A stretch of 8,469 nucleotides of DNA from Myxococcales bacterium (GTDB taxonomy: Bacteria; Myxococcota_A; Bradymonadia; Bradymonadales; Bradymonadaceae), in contig SKMT01000016.1 in the NCBI GenBank assembly GCA_007120915.1, positions 1 through 8,469 on the forward strand, read 5' to 3'. The position numbers were made by a program, and so were the translations under genes. Each line of letters begins with the position of its first letter. Position 1 is the stretch's first letter. Of this stretch, positions 1-6,706 are shown piece after piece. The notes beneath the pieces were generated by a model, which ran no database searches, had not been told where the DNA came from, and was given only the letters and a program-made list of their open reading frames with translations.

Positions 1-5
1 AGAGG

Positions 6-55
6 CAGGAAAGTTTGGTTGGGGAGGCTGACGTGCGGGACGGCGGAGGTGGCTG
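6..55. repeat. 50-bp direct repeat, copy 1
   Basis: Bases 6-55 recur at 166-215 with one mismatch (base 10 is a, base 170 is g), so 49 of 50 positions agree and 45 are identical in a row (11-55). The copies are 160 bp apart and flank the two degenerate motifs at 81-163. The repeat is rich in G on the plus strand. No terminal inverted repeats or transposase are visible, so it looks like a local duplication or a dispersed intergenic repeat, not an insertion sequence. Confidence 0.9.
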
Positions 56-80
56 GGAGAGGGGAGACGGAAAGACGTGA

Positions 81-163
81 ACCGCAGAGGCGCGGAGCGC
101 GCAGAGGAAAAACAGGGAGGGAACCGTCAAGACGCCAAGAACGCCAAGGAAAGACCACGAAGG
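81..163. repeat. Paired degenerate short-period motifs (GCAGAGG-type and CGCCAAGA-type)
   Basis: Bases 81-108 hold degenerate copies of a gcagaggcgc-like unit (accgcagagg, cgcggagcgc, gcagagg). Bases 125-163 hold copies of a gacgccaaga-like unit (gacgccaaga, acgccaagga), followed by ccacgaagg. Both have an imperfect period of about 9-10 bp. I recognise this pair of motifs as a style of dispersed intergenic repeat seen in many environmental bacterial genomes, but I cannot check copy number here. The open frames across it are low in complexity and are not convincing genes. Confidence 0.55.
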
Positions 164-165
164 GT

Positions 166-215
166 CAGGGAAGTTTGGTTGGGGAGGCTGACGTGCGGGA
201 CGGCGGAGGTGGCTG
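166..215. repeat. 50-bp direct repeat, copy 2
   Basis: Second copy of the repeat at 6-55, with one mismatch. It stops 7 bases before the 8-bp tandem array at 222-300, so the repeat families are stacked end to end downstream of the TraB-family gene. Confidence 0.9.
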
Positions 216-221
216 CGATCC

Positions 222-300
222 ACGACCCCAGGACCTCACGACCCCAGGACCCCAGGACCCCAGGACCCCAGGACCCCACGACCTCACGACCTCACGACTC
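222..300. repeat. Tandem array of 8-bp units, consensus A(G/C)GACC(C/T)C
   Basis: Ten units follow one another in register: acgacccc, aggacctc, acgacccc, aggacccc four times, acgacctc twice, and a shortened acgactc. The four central units are identical. The array ends inside the stop codon (301-299) of the minus-strand TraB-family gene, so that gene's transcript enters the array at once. It resembles a minisatellite or variable-number repeat. No terminator is visible between gene and array. Confidence 0.9.
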
Positions 301-1510
301 ATAACAAATCTTTGAGCCACCAGAGTGCCACGAAGGTGCCGATGCTGCTTCCGAGCGAAGAGAAGAAGAAGACCAGCATGATTCGGGAGAGCCGGTTTTT
401 CCACCAGCCGGTCCACTCGACGATGTCGTCGCCGATGGACTCGAAGTCGCGCACTCTGGGGGCGGCGAAAATGGTCTGAATGAAGGCGGCGACCATTCCG
501 GCGCCGACGATGGGGGCCAGGGAGGTGAAGGGAGCGGCCGCGGCGGCGGCGACGATAGTGAGTGGATGTGCCAGTGCGGCGAGAGCGCCGACCGCTGAGA
601 AGGCGCCGTTGGCCACGACCCATGCGAGGGTGGCGGTCTGGAAGTACTCCGGGTCGGCGTTGAAATAGCCGAAGGTGAAGACCCCGATGATCAACACCGG
701 GATCATCCAGGGGAGAAACCGGGAGATATAGGAGCGGGGTGGGACGTATTCGACGGCGTCGATGGCCGCCGGGTCGTCCTCTTGTTGAAGGTGGCGCAGG
801 ATGCCGGGGACGTGGGCGGCGCCGACGACGGCGACGATGCGTTCGCCGTCGGCGTTGCGGATTTTGTGTGCCATGTACAGGTCGCGCTCGTCGACGACGA
901 CCCCTTTGACCGACGGGAGAATTTCGCCCAGTTCGTCGAGAATTTCGGTGATGTTGGGGGACTGACGAAGCTCGGCGAGGTCGGCTTCGTCGACTTCGCC
1001 GCTGTCGAACAGTCCGGCGAGCAGGCTGAGTGCGACGAAGGCGCGCCGCCAGAAGGGGGTAGTGCGCCAGGCACGAAGAAGGGTGATCTGCACGTTGCGG
1101 TCGATCAGCTCCAGTTCGGCGCCCTGAGCTTCGGCTTCTTCGGCGGCGGCGGCCATCTCGGCGCCGGGTTTGACGCCGGTGTAGTTGCCCATGCGCTTCT
1201 GGAAGGCCATCAGCGCCAGCCGGGCGAGCAGGAAGGTCATCTTCCGGTCTTTGATCACCTGGATCAGATCCAGGTCTTCCCAGCGCTGGCCCTGGGTGAG
1301 CGACTGGAAGCGCTCTGCGTCAAGTTCGACACAGACGGTGTCGGGCTGTTCGTCTTCGATGACCTGTCGGACGACGTCGACGGACTCCTGGGAGATATGA
1401 GCGGTGCCGACCAGCAGCACCTCGCGCCCGTCGACGTGCACGCGGGTGACGTCGGCGTCGTGGGCGGGGAGAACGTCGTCGGGATCGGTGGTCGGGAGGG
1501 AGTCGGTCAT
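299..1510 (-). CDS. TraB/PrgY-family membrane protein
   Basis: A protein of 403 residues with ATG start. The N-terminal two thirds is a TraB/PrgY (pheromone-shutdown, TIGR00261-like) domain: LLVGTAHIS at about 32-40, VELD at 61-64, a conserved-looking stretch at about 68-150, and a second histidine motif GAAH at 230-233. In the wider TraB/Tiki/EreA/ChaN superfamily the two GxxH motifs and the Glu are thought to form a metal-dependent hydrolase site; all are present. The C-terminus carries about four hydrophobic helices (roughly 264-283, 292-316, 318-345, 376-398), so the domain is anchored in the inner membrane. Length is normal for the family. PrgY in enterococci limits peptide pheromone activity; in other bacteria the role is unknown, and I infer only a membrane-linked peptidase or peptide-binding role. 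No good ribosome binding site precedes 1510. It is separated from the deacetylase gene by 251 bp and may have its own promoter. Confidence 0.9.
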   Translation of the reverse strand: MTDSLPTTDPDDVLPAHDADVTRVHVDGREVLLVGTAHISQESVDVVRQVIEDEQPDTVCVELDAERFQSLTQGQRWEDLDLIQVIKDRKMTFLLARLALMAFQKRMGNYTGVKPGAEMAAAAEEAEAQGAELELIDRNVQITLLRAWRTTPFWRRAFVALSLLAGLFDSGEVDEADLAELRQSPNITEILDELGEILPSVKGVVVDERDLYMAHKIRNADGERIVAVVGAAHVPGILRHLQQEDDPAAIDAVEYVPPRSYISRFLPWMIPVLIIGVFTFGYFNADPEYFQTATLAWVVANGAFSAVGALAALAHPLTIVAAAAAAPFTSLAPIVGAGMVAAFIQTIFAAPRVRDFESIGDDIVEWTGWWKNRLSRIMLVFFFSSLGSSIGTFVALWWLKDLL

Positions 1511-1556
1511 GTCGAGTCGCGTTCGAGAGATACGGCGGCGTGTGTGTCAGTATTCG

Positions 1557-1586
1557 AACCGGGAGTATTAGGAGATATTCCCGGTT
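1557..1586 (+). other. Hairpin in the leader of the TraB-family gene
   Basis: Bases 1557-1568 (aaccgggagtat) pair with 1575-1586 (atattcccggtt): 12 bp with one G-U pair around a six-base loop, followed on the plus strand by tt (tttt at 1585-1588). In plus-strand RNA this resembles a weak intrinsic terminator, but no plus-strand gene ends here. In minus-strand RNA the G-U becomes a C-A mismatch and no U run follows, so it would sit in the 5' leader of the TraB-family gene as a folded element. Function unknown. Confidence 0.5.
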
Positions 1587-1599
1587 TTGCATAGGCACT

Positions 1600-1627
1600 G
1601 GTTATTGGTTGTTGGTTATTGGTTGGT
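1600..1627. repeat. Four heptamer repeats, GGTTATT-type
   Basis: Four consecutive 7-bp units: ggttatt, ggttgtt, ggttatt, ggttggt. On the minus strand these read as CCAATAA-like heptamers. They lie between the hairpins that follow the deacetylase gene and the leader hairpin of the TraB-family gene. Similar short heptamer arrays occur between genes in many bacteria; role unknown. Confidence 0.75.
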
Positions 1628-1677
1628 AGCGGGGCTGAGGGTTGGGGGATGATTGAGTTTCATTGCTCGACCCGTAG

Positions 1678-1732
1678 CCCGGGGCCAGGCGCAGTACAGA
1701 TTGCCCCGGGGACTGAGGTGCTGGAGCCTCAG
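1678..1732. other. Two adjacent inverted repeats downstream of the deacetylase gene
   Basis: The first is a perfect 8-bp inverted repeat, cccggggc (1678-1685) with gccccggg (1703-1710), loop of 17. The second is ctgagg (1713-1718) with cctcag (1727-1732), loop of 8. They begin about 30 bases past the deacetylase stop codon in the direction of transcription. Neither is followed by a U run on the minus strand, so a factor-independent terminator is not supported. They could stabilise the mRNA end or be part of a repeated palindromic element. Confidence 0.5.
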
Positions 1733-1761
1733 AGGATAGCTGAAAGCAGATAGGACAGTGC

Positions 1762-2781
1762 TCACAAATGAAACGCCCGTGCGCGGTCGACTGCGTCGGC
1801 CGCCGGGGGGTGCTCGTCGCCGTCGGGCGGGGTGACATCTGTAGTGGGACCGCCGGTGAGTACGTCGATGCAGGCGCCGACGCTGTTGGCGAGGGCGTCG
1901 AGGTGGTAGCCGCCTTCGAGGATGAGGGCGAGACGGCCGTCGGCGAGTTCGTCGGCGAGATGGTCGATGAGCCGGGTGAGCGCGGCGAAGCCGTCGGTGG
2001 TCATCTGCATGCCACCGACGGGGTCGAGCCCGTGGGCGTCGAATCCGGCGGAGACGACGACCAGATCGGGCTCGAAGTCGATTGCGCGGGGGCGGAGGAT
2101 GGTGTCGAAGGCGCGAAACACAGCGGCGTCGCCGGTGGCTGAGGGAAGCGGGACGTTGACGGTAGTGTCTGTTCCGTCGCCGGCGCCGGTCTCCTGAAGG
2201 GTGCCGGTGCCGGGGTAGAACGGGTGCTGGTGGGTGCTGAAAAAGAGGATGTCGCCGCGGCGGTAGAACGCGTGCTGCGTGCCGTTTCCGTGATGTACGT
2301 CCCAGTCGACGACCAGCGCCCGGCCGAGATCGTGTTCGGCGATGGCGTGGGCGGTGGCGATGGCGGCGTTCGAGAAGAGGCAGAAGCCCATGCCGCGATT
2401 GTGCTCGGCGTGGTGGCCGGGGGGGCGTACCAGCGCGAAGGTGGGGGATTGGTCCTCGATGGTGGTGTCGACGGCGCTGATACAGCAGCCGGCGGCGAGT
2501 TCGGCGGCGTCGACGCTGCCGGGGCTGATACCGGTGTCGGGGTCGAGCCGCGCGGTCTTGCCGCGAAGATTGAGCACGGTGTCGACGTAGTCGGGGTCGT
2601 GTATCCGCTCGATGGCGGTGCGTTCGGCCGGCGGGGCGGTCTGCAGGTTCAGGTCGGGAAACCGGCCGGTGACGTGGTCGCGGATCGATTCGAGCCGCCC
2701 CGCTCGCTCGGGGTGGCCGGGCCCGTTGGTGTGGTCGAGCATCCGGGCGTCGAAGAAGAGTTTCGGCGTGCGTGCAGCCAT
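1762..2781 (-). CDS. Histone deacetylase-family zinc amidohydrolase
   Basis: A class I/II-type deacetylase fold of 339 residues when started at the ATG at 2781. The family hydrolyses N-acetyl groups from lysines or small amines such as acetylpolyamines, using zinc. All key residues are visible: GHPERAGRL near 22-30, the catalytic His pair in RPPGHH (H123, H124), GMGFCLF at 130-136, zinc ligands D161 and H163 in DWDVHHGNGTQH, the third ligand D248 in SAGFDAH, and the transition-state Tyr in GGY (Y292). No signal peptide is seen, so it is cytoplasmic. A GTG at 2823 would add 14 residues unlike the family and overlap the exporter gene; the ATG at 2781 fits the fold start and lies one base past the exporter stop codon, pointing to translational coupling. 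No clear ribosome binding site precedes it. Substrate cannot be read from sequence: AcuC-like and acetylpolyamine amidohydrolase-like roles are both open. Confidence 0.93.
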   Translation of the reverse strand: MAARTPKLFFDARMLDHTNGPGHPERAGRLESIRDHVTGRFPDLNLQTAPPAERTAIERIHDPDYVDTVLNLRGKTARLDPDTGISPGSVDAAELAAGCCISAVDTTIEDQSPTFALVRPPGHHAEHNRGMGFCLFSNAAIATAHAIAEHDLGRALVVDWDVHHGNGTQHAFYRRGDILFFSTHQHPFYPGTGTLQETGAGDGTDTTVNVPLPSATGDAAVFRAFDTILRPRAIDFEPDLVVVSAGFDAHGLDPVGGMQMTTDGFAALTRLIDHLADELADGRLALILEGGYHLDALANSVGACIDVLTGGPTTDVTPPDGDEHPPAADAVDRARAFHL

Positions 2782-2782
2782 C

Positions 2783-4681
2783 TTAATCGTCGTGATCGAG
2801 AGGTTCGATGAAGCCGTCTTCACCGCCGGTGGAGGCGGTGGTGGCGTATTGAAGTTGCACCAGCCTGGCGTAGTGCCCGCCCAGTTCCATCAGCTCGTCG
2901 TGGGAGCCCTGTTCGACGAGCTGCCCGTCGTCGAGCACCAGAATCCGGTCGGCGCTCTGAATCGTAGACAGTCGGTGGGCGACGACCAGCGAGGTCTGGT
3001 GGGCGAGGAGTCGCTCGATCGCTTTCTGAATCAACGCCTCGGTGTCGGTGTCGACGTTGGCGGTGGCCTCGTCGAGCACCAGCACTTCGGGGTCGAGGAT
3101 CAGCGCTCGAGCGAAGGCGAGAAGCTGCTTTTCGCCGGAGGAGAGGTTGGAGCCGCGCTCGGCCAGTTCGAACTCGTAGCCGCCGGGCAGGCTGTTGATC
3201 AACTCGTCGGCGTAGACCATCTCGGCGGCTTCGCGCACCCGGTCAAAGGGCACGGAGTCGTCGCCGAGTGTGAGGTTTTCGAGGATGGTCCCCCGGAACA
3301 GGAAGACGTCCTGGAGCACCACGGCGAACTGGCTTCGCAACTGATGGATGTCGAAGTTACGGATGTCACGGCCGTTGATGAGAATCTGACCGTCGTCGAT
3401 GTCGTAGAGGCGGGTGAGAAGATTGATGACCGTCGATTTGCCGGCGCCGGTGTGACCGACGAGGGCGACGCGCTCACAGGGTTCGATCTCGAAGTTCAGC
3501 CCGTCGAGCACTGTCTCATCGTCGGTGTAGCTGAAGTGTACATCCCGAAATTCGATGCGATAGGGACGCTGGGGCAGTGGCTCCGGATCAGCGGGGGATT
3601 CGATGATCTCGTCGGTGTCGAGCAGCTCGAAGATGCGCTCGCTGCTGGCCATGGCGTTCTGCAGTAGATTGTATTTTTCGGCCAGGTTGCGAATCGGTTT
3701 GAAGAACTTCTGCATGTATTCGATGAAGGCGACGAGCACGCCGAGGGTGACGATGCCTTCGAGGGCCTGGCCGCTTCCGTACCAGAGGATGGCGCCGATG
3801 GTGATGGAGCCGGCGGCCTCGATGACGGCGTAGAGAATGGCGTCCCAGCGAATGGCGCGGATGTTGGCGTCGCGATACTCGGCGTTGATGTCGCTGTATT
3901 CGTCGCGGCTGACCTTTTCGCGCACGAACAGTTGGATGACGTCCATGCCGGTGATGCTTTCCTGCAGGTGGGCGTACAGCCGGGCGATCTTGGTGCGCAC
4001 CGTGCGGTATGCCTTGCGCAGAAAGTAGCGCAGCACTGCCGTAAAGCCGATCAGGAAGGGGACGACGATGAAGCTGGCGAGTGCCAACTGCCAGTTGACC
4101 ACCATCAGGATGACGACGATGGCGAAGACGGTGAGCAGATCGCCGGCCATGGTCACCAGCCCGGAGGAGAGCGCCTCCTCCAGGTTCTCGGTGTCCGTGG
4201 TCATGCGGGTCATCAGCCGGCCCACCGGGGTTTTCTTGAAGAACGAGGAGGCGAGCTGCTGGACGTGATCGAAGATGTCCTGGCGCAGGTCCCGAAGCGC
4301 CAGGTTTCCGGCGTACTTCATCAGGTACTGCTGCCAGTAGGTCAGAAATGCGTGGCCGACGACGGTGCCGGCGTACACGACCATGATGAACCAGAGCCCG
4401 TCGAACTCGCCGGGGATCAGGTAGTCGTCAATCGCGATCTGGAGCATCCAGGGCTGGACGAGCGAGACGGCGCTGACAGCGGGAAGAAGAAGCAGACAGA
4501 CAACGAAGAGCCACCGATAGGGGCGCATGTACTTCCAGAGCCGACGCACCAGGGCGGTGTCGGCGAACTTGCCGAGCTTCCGCTCTTGAAATCCGGAGCC
4601 GATGGCCGCACCGCCCTTGTCCTTGCGGTCGGTGGACCCGTTGGAGGCGTCGGATTCGGTTGTGGAATCGGTGTCGCTCAC
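2783..4681 (-). CDS. ABC exporter half-transporter, MdlB-like subunit with intact catalytic Glu
   Basis: A protein of 632 residues: an acidic, Ser/Thr-rich tail (1-30), a six-helix exporter membrane domain (about 55-340), then an ATPase domain (about 375-610). ATPase motifs: Walker A GHTGAGKST (409-417), Q-loop Q457, signature LSSGE (513-517), Walker B LVLDE with D537 and catalytic Glu E538, and H-loop H569. The signature departs from LSGGQ at two positions. The protein resembles the second subunit of heterodimeric exporters (MdlB, TM288, YheH types), which export drugs or lipophilic compounds from the cytoplasm or inner leaflet. It starts with GTG at 4681 and overlaps the upstream ABC gene by four bases (GTGA), with GGGAG (4693-4697) 11 bases before the start inside that gene. 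Coupled translation would give balanced subunits. Substrate is unknown. Confidence 0.95.
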   Translation of the reverse strand: MSDTDSTTESDASNGSTDRKDKGGAAIGSGFQERKLGKFADTALVRRLWKYMRPYRWLFVVCLLLLPAVSAVSLVQPWMLQIAIDDYLIPGEFDGLWFIMVVYAGTVVGHAFLTYWQQYLMKYAGNLALRDLRQDIFDHVQQLASSFFKKTPVGRLMTRMTTDTENLEEALSSGLVTMAGDLLTVFAIVVILMVVNWQLALASFIVVPFLIGFTAVLRYFLRKAYRTVRTKIARLYAHLQESITGMDVIQLFVREKVSRDEYSDINAEYRDANIRAIRWDAILYAVIEAAGSITIGAILWYGSGQALEGIVTLGVLVAFIEYMQKFFKPIRNLAEKYNLLQNAMASSERIFELLDTDEIIESPADPEPLPQRPYRIEFRDVHFSYTDDETVLDGLNFEIEPCERVALVGHTGAGKSTVINLLTRLYDIDDGQILINGRDIRNFDIHQLRSQFAVVLQDVFLFRGTILENLTLGDDSVPFDRVREAAEMVYADELINSLPGGYEFELAERGSNLSSGEKQLLAFARALILDPEVLVLDEATANVDTDTEALIQKAIERLLAHQTSLVVAHRLSTIQSADRILVLDDGQLVEQGSHDELMELGGHYARLVQLQYATTASTGGEDGFIEPLDHDD

Positions 4682-6588
4682 TGGTCGTATTGCTCCCGAA
4701 GTTTCTGGCGTTGGTACATCTGGGCGTAGACACCGTTCTGTTCAATCAGTTCGCCGTGGGTTCCCTGCTCGACGATTCGGCCGTCGTCGAGCACGAAAAT
4801 TTTGTCGACCTCCGTCAGCGCGTTGAACCGGTGGGTGAGCATGATGGAGGTGCGCCCCTGCATGATGGTGTCGAGCTGATGGAGGATGCGCCGCTCGGTG
4901 TGGGTGTCGACGCTGGCCAGCGCGTCGTCGAGGATCAGAATCCGGGGGTTGACCAGAAGCGCCCGGGCGATGGTCACCCGTTGTTTCTGGCCGCCCGACA
5001 GGGTGACGCCGCGCTCGCCGACCAGTGTTTCGAGCCCCTCTCGGAATCCGTCGATGTCGCCTCGCAGCGCGGCGATGTCGATGGCCTCCTGGATGCGGTC
5101 GCGCTGCGTCAGCGCCCCTTCGAAGGACTCGTCGCCCAGCAGCGGTTCGTCGGGCAGTGCCTTATCGAGCGTGGAGTCGTAGGCAAGCGAGTCGAGCCCG
5201 AAGCGCATGTTCTGGCCGACGGTCATCGAAAAGAGGAACGGCTCCTGAGGTACGAACCCGATCTCACAGCGCAGATCGCGAAGGGGAATGCGGTCCACCG
5301 GTACGCCGTCGATGCGGATTTCGCCCTCGTCGGGGTCGTACATCCGCGCGATCAGCCGCACCAGGGTTGATTTGCCGGAGCCCGTCTTGCCGACGATGGC
5401 GGCGGTGGAGCCGGCGGGGATGGTCAGCGACACGTCTTTGAGCGCCGCGTCGTCGCCGTCGTAGCTAAAGGAGACATCGTCGAAGACGATTTCGCCGACG
5501 TGTTGGCCTGACGGCTCGGGCAGCGAGCCGGGGTCATCCGGGTCTTGCAGTTGCGGTTCGTGCTCAAGCAATTCGCTGACCCGGTCGAACGCGGCGATGC
5601 CGCGGTGGTAGATCGCGAAGACCCATCCCAGTGCAATGGTGGGGGGAACCAACGCGACGATGTAGCCGTTGAACTCCACGAATTCGCCGAGGTTCATCGA
5701 GCCGTCGATCACAAACCGGGAGCCCACGATCAGTACGACCAGTGTGCCCGTGGAGGCGATAAGGATGATCAGGGCGTTCATCAGCGCCCGGATCTTTGCC
5801 AGTTTGAGGTTTTCCTGGAAATAGGTCTCGTTTTCCTCTCCGTAGTGCTCGCATTCGCGCTGTTCGAGCACATAGGATTTCACCACATCGATGCCGCTGA
5901 GGTTCTCCTGGATATGCGTGGAGAGATCGGAGAGCTTCGCCTGGACGACCTTCGTCTGTGTGAACAGCGCGTACATCACCCTGCGCAGCCCGAAGAGCAA
6001 AAAGGGGTAGGGCAGAATGCAGGCGAGCGTCAGCCGCCAGTCCACCCCAACCATCCGGGTCAGGGCGATGCTGTAGGCGACGAGCGTGTTGACGATGTGC
6101 AAGAAGGGCAACGCATACAACAGCCGCACGTAGGTGACGTCGTTGGTGGTACGGCTGGTCAGATCACCGGTGGGCGTGGCGCCGTAGAACGCAGGGCTGA
6201 GTTTGGCGAGATGGTCGTACAGTGCGTTTCGGACGTCGAACTCGATGTAGCGCCCGGCGTTGAAGATGGTGATGCGGCTGAAGATCCGGGCGACGGCGGC
6301 ACCGATGGCGAGCGCGATGATGATGATGGAGGCGGTGATGACCTCCGAGCGCACCGCCGAGGTGTCGAAGTCGCCGGGGGCGCCGACGGTCTCGCGAAGC
6401 AGTTGGACGGCGTCGCCCAGATACTGCGGGATGCTCAGTGTCGCCAGATTGGTCAGCACCAGAAAGACGGAACCGGCGAGAAACCACTTCAGATAGGGGC
6501 GGAAGTATTGCCACAACCGGCGCCGACGCACGTCGGGGGGAAGGGCAAACTCTTCGGAGCCCGGGGGCTTGTCGGAGGGAGTAGCCAT
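4678..6588 (-). CDS. ABC exporter half-transporter, MdlA-like subunit with degenerate ATP site
   Basis: A protein of 636 residues with a six-helix exporter membrane domain (about 30-330) and an ATPase domain (about 365-620). Motifs: Walker A GKTGSGKST (400-408), Q-loop Q448, canonical signature LSGGQ (530-534), Walker B LILDD (551-555) and H-loop H586. Asp555 stands where the catalytic Glu should be, as in MdlA, TM287 and other degenerate subunits of heterodimeric exporters; its partner is the overlapping downstream gene. The segment from Q-loop to signature is 26 residues longer than in the partner because of an acidic insert at about 465-498. The ATG at 6588 follows a weak GAGAA. It lies 118 bp after the signal-peptidase-like gene, with a 14-bp palindrome in the gap. 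It would act in the inner membrane; substrate unknown. Confidence 0.95.
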   Translation of the reverse strand: MATPSDKPPGSEEFALPPDVRRRRLWQYFRPYLKWFLAGSVFLVLTNLATLSIPQYLGDAVQLLRETVGAPGDFDTSAVRSEVITASIIIIALAIGAAVARIFSRITIFNAGRYIEFDVRNALYDHLAKLSPAFYGATPTGDLTSRTTNDVTYVRLLYALPFLHIVNTLVAYSIALTRMVGVDWRLTLACILPYPFLLFGLRRVMYALFTQTKVVQAKLSDLSTHIQENLSGIDVVKSYVLEQRECEHYGEENETYFQENLKLAKIRALMNALIILIASTGTLVVLIVGSRFVIDGSMNLGEFVEFNGYIVALVPPTIALGWVFAIYHRGIAAFDRVSELLEHEPQLQDPDDPGSLPEPSGQHVGEIVFDDVSFSYDGDDAALKDVSLTIPAGSTAAIVGKTGSGKSTLVRLIARMYDPDEGEIRIDGVPVDRIPLRDLRCEIGFVPQEPFLFSMTVGQNMRFGLDSLAYDSTLDKALPDEPLLGDESFEGALTQRDRIQEAIDIAALRGDIDGFREGLETLVGERGVTLSGGQKQRVTIARALLVNPRILILDDALASVDTHTERRILHQLDTIMQGRTSIMLTHRFNALTEVDKIFVLDDGRIVEQGTHGELIEQNGVYAQMYQRQKLREQYDQ

Positions 6589-6615
6589 CAGTTCTCAACG
6601 GTGGGTGCTTCGGGA

Positions 6616-6629
6616 TACGGCGCGCCGTA
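6616..6629. promoter_or_regulatory. Perfect 14-bp palindrome upstream of the ABC exporter genes
   Basis: Bases 6616-6629, tacggcgcgccgta, are identical to their own reverse complement. The site ends 27 bases before the start codon of the first exporter gene, where a repressor or leader-binding protein could act. A dyad of this length in a 118-bp gap is suggestive, but with such G/C content chance is not excluded. No regulator gene lies beside it. Confidence 0.4.
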
Positions 6630-6660
6630 GGATTCGGCATGAAGCGCCGCAGATGGCGGC

Positions 6661-6689
6661 ACGGTACGCCGGATGCGGTTGCAGTTCAA
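6661..6689 (-). promoter_or_regulatory. Weak candidate promoter for the exporter-deacetylase genes
   Basis: On the minus strand TTGAAC (6689-6684) is followed after 17 bases by TACCGT (6666-6661). The -35 box is good; the -10 box matches TATAAT at only three positions. It lies just past the signal-peptidase-like gene's stop codon. The exporter genes could instead be read through from the promoter at 7744-7772. Confidence 0.25.
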
Positions 6690-6706
6690 CCAGCAGAGTT
6701 CCCCCT

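Noticed and set aside
222..300. CRISPR array
   Set aside because: Units are 8 bp and directly adjacent, with no spacers and no cas genes nearby.
19..315. Plus-strand frames of 98 and 75 residues across the repeat region
   Set aside because: They encode the direct repeat twice and then a Pro/Asp/Gly/Arg-rich repetition of the 8-bp array. There is no domain and no good ribosome binding site.
1557..1590. Intrinsic terminator for a real gene
   Set aside because: The U-rich side is on the plus strand and no plus-strand gene ends upstream; in minus-strand RNA the stem has a mismatch and no U run.
782..1594. Plus-strand frame of 270 residues opposite the TraB-family gene
   Set aside because: The minus-strand frame carries both GxxH motifs and membrane helices of a known family; the plus frame is its G/C-driven mirror.
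2782..2823. GTG start at 2823 for the deacetylase
   Set aside because: It adds 14 residues not resembling the fold start and overlaps the exporter gene; the ATG at 2781 fits better.
2612..3667. Long plus-strand open frame (351 residues) opposite the deacetylase and exporter genes
   Set aside because: It is antisense to clear ABC transporter motifs. High G/C in codon third positions of the real genes removes stop codons from the other strand, which explains its length.
5545..6630. Plus-strand frame of 361 residues opposite the first exporter gene
   Set aside because: It is a shadow of the exporter coding frame with Asp/Gly/Val-rich, family-less sequence.
6646..6660. Terminator after the signal-peptidase-like gene
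   Set aside because: The gccgc/gcggc stem is only 5 bp and is not followed by a U run on the minus strand.
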